DNA of 21,053 nucleotides, taken from NCBI GenBank assembly GCA_024653875.1, contig JANLHE010000146.1, positions 1-21,053 on the forward strand, given 5' to 3'. Source of the DNA: Acidobacteriota bacterium (GTDB taxonomy: Bacteria > Acidobacteriota > Vicinamibacteria > Vicinamibacterales > SCN-69-37). Every line of letters begins with the position of its first letter. Positions within the stretch are counted from its first letter, which is position 1. Below are positions 20,199 through 21,053 of this stretch, piece by piece. Position numbers and translations under genes: made by a program. A model generated the notes under the pieces. It was not told where the DNA came from, did no database searches, and saw only the letters and a program-made list of their open reading frames with translations.

Positions 20199-21053
20199 GC
20201 TCCAATGGGGCCGCCGCATCGATGCGGCGGAATGCTCACCGACTGCAACGGGGCCTTCGGCACTTCGATGGCTTCAATGGGGCCGCCGCATCGATGCGGC
20301 GGAATGCTCTTGAACTCATTCGAGTTCTCATACGCTTCCTTCGCTTCAATGGGGCCGCCGCATCGATGCGGCGGAATGGGCCGAGGATGCTGTAGATGGC
20401 CGTGGTCGTCGTCTTGCTTCAATGGGGCCGCCGCATCGATGCGGCGGAATGCGCCCAATTGCCGCCGACGCGAACAACCCGTCCACGCTTCAATGGGGCC
20501 GCCGCATCGATGCGGCGGAATGGGCGAAAGCGGCGATGGGTGAACTGGATGCGCTGACGCTTCAATGGGGCCGCCGCATCGATGCGGCGGAATGCAAGCG
20601 GTTGACCAAATGGACCCCGCGCCCGGTCACGCTTCAATGGGGCCGCCGCATCGATGCGGCGGAATGGTTTGCGAGAGGTCACACCCCCGGCGGTCGAGAC
20701 GGGCTTCAATGGGGCCGCCGCATCGATGCCGCGGAATGAAAGTTGGCCGCTGGGGTGCCACTGGCGGCGAGTCTGCTTCAATGGGGCCGCCGCATCGATG
20801 CGGCGGAATGCAATTGCCGGAAGCGCGAGGCTGTCTTTGGTGATCGTGCTTCAATGGGGCCGCCGCATCGATGCGGCGGAATGATGCCTGAGTCGGGATT
20901 AGAGCAGGCGGCTCGTCAGGTGCTTCAATGGGGCCGCCGCATCGATGCGGCGGAATGGAACAGGCCGGGGAAGGTCTGGTCGCGTCGTCCGGGCTTCAAT
21001 GGGGCCGCCGCATCGATGCGGCGGAATGGCTGTCAGTGGCCCGAACTCAAACA
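20199..21053 (-). CRISPR. CRISPR array, at least 12 repeats of 36 bp, truncated by the window's right edge
   Basis: 36-bp repeats start at 20199, 20271, 20343, 20416, 20487, 20559, 20631, 20703, 20775, 20848, 20922 and 20993. Eleven complete spacers are 35-38 bp and all different; a twelfth runs off the edge. Each repeat begins GCTTCAATGGGG, carries the perfect 20-bp palindrome CCGCCGCATCGATGCGGCGG and ends AATG. Ten of twelve are identical. The first has T to C at position 4 (20202), and the eighth has G to C at position 28 (20730), which breaks the palindrome. On the minus strand the repeat ends in ATTGAAGC, like the ATTGAAAC crRNA 5' handle of many type I and III systems. The degenerate repeat at the left marks that end as distal. 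Both place the leader to the right, outside the window. No cas gene is visible, so the type is undetermined. Open frames through the array are artefacts of the repeat. Confidence 0.96.

Noticed and set aside
20307..20342. GAACTC-ATTC-GAGTTC inverted repeat in spacer 2 as a regulatory site
   Set aside because: It lies wholly inside a single spacer and is most likely part of captured foreign coding sequence.
20177..20884. Open frames of 75-120 codons on both strands with repeated GPPHRCGG, GAAASMRRN or WGRRIDAAE peptides
   Set aside because: They are translations of the CRISPR repeat in different frames; the 36-bp repeat is a multiple of 3 and has no stop, so long false frames arise.

Overview
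The window (about 65-70% GC by eye, densely packed, both strands used) looks like a chromosomal segment of an Acidobacteriota bacterium, probably of the Vicinamibacteria type. The pointers are an exported VWFA-domain protein of the acidobacterial kind, a short-form ValS, GC-rich GGGCTGAAGCCC-type hairpin repeats between genes, and the mixture of housekeeping and acyl-CoA genes. This placement is inference. No tRNA, rRNA or insertion sequence was seen.

Layout. (1) 1-3102, plus strand: the 3' end of a mobA-like gene, argS, a double-hairpin repeat, and a class-I glutamine amidotransferase of the PuuD/peptidase C26 family. (2) 3112-11801, minus strand: a tightly packed seven-gene run read from right to left: acyl-CoA mutase large subunit, B12-binding small subunit, a receiver-domain protein with a proline-rich linker, valS, birA, an unrecognised 230-residue protein, and an RlmD/TrmA-type methyltransferase. 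Junctions overlap by 1-8 bases or are separated by 1-33 bases. The mutase has a separate small subunit and carries Phe89 and Gln207 at the two substrate-selecting positions, so it resembles isobutyryl-CoA mutase more than true methylmalonyl-CoA mutase. (3) 11811-13219, plus strand: glutamate dehydrogenase, with a sigma70-like promoter and a terminator-like hairpin plus T7 tract in its leader. (4) 13220-16832, minus strand: an exported VWA-domain protein, an NSS-family sodium-coupled transporter, and a 33-codon single-span protein that overlaps the transporter stop (GTGA) and looks like a MetS-type accessory subunit. (5) 16884-18026, plus strand: an acyl-CoA dehydrogenase with the normal catalytic Glu. 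(6) 18041-18095: a second, inverted copy of the double-hairpin repeat. (7) 18100-20059, minus strand: HU/IHF-like protein, HIT-family hydrolase, and a second acyl-CoA dehydrogenase whose catalytic Glu position is Gln. (8) 20199-21053: a CRISPR array of at least 12 36-bp repeats that runs off the right edge. Its orientation signals put the leader, and perhaps any cas genes, to the right of the window.

Functional picture. The mutase pair, the two acyl-CoA dehydrogenases and glutamate dehydrogenase fit branched-chain amino acid or short acyl-CoA catabolism. The transporter plus small subunit would import an amino acid. BirA would biotinylate acyl-CoA carboxylases. Several genes without a Shine-Dalgarno sequence have a TANNNT box 8-10 bases before the ATG, suggesting leaderless transcripts. 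The most notable items are the CRISPR array, the ICM-like mutase, the Glu-to-Gln acyl-CoA dehydrogenase, the overlooked 33-residue transporter subunit, and the hairpin in the glutamate dehydrogenase leader.
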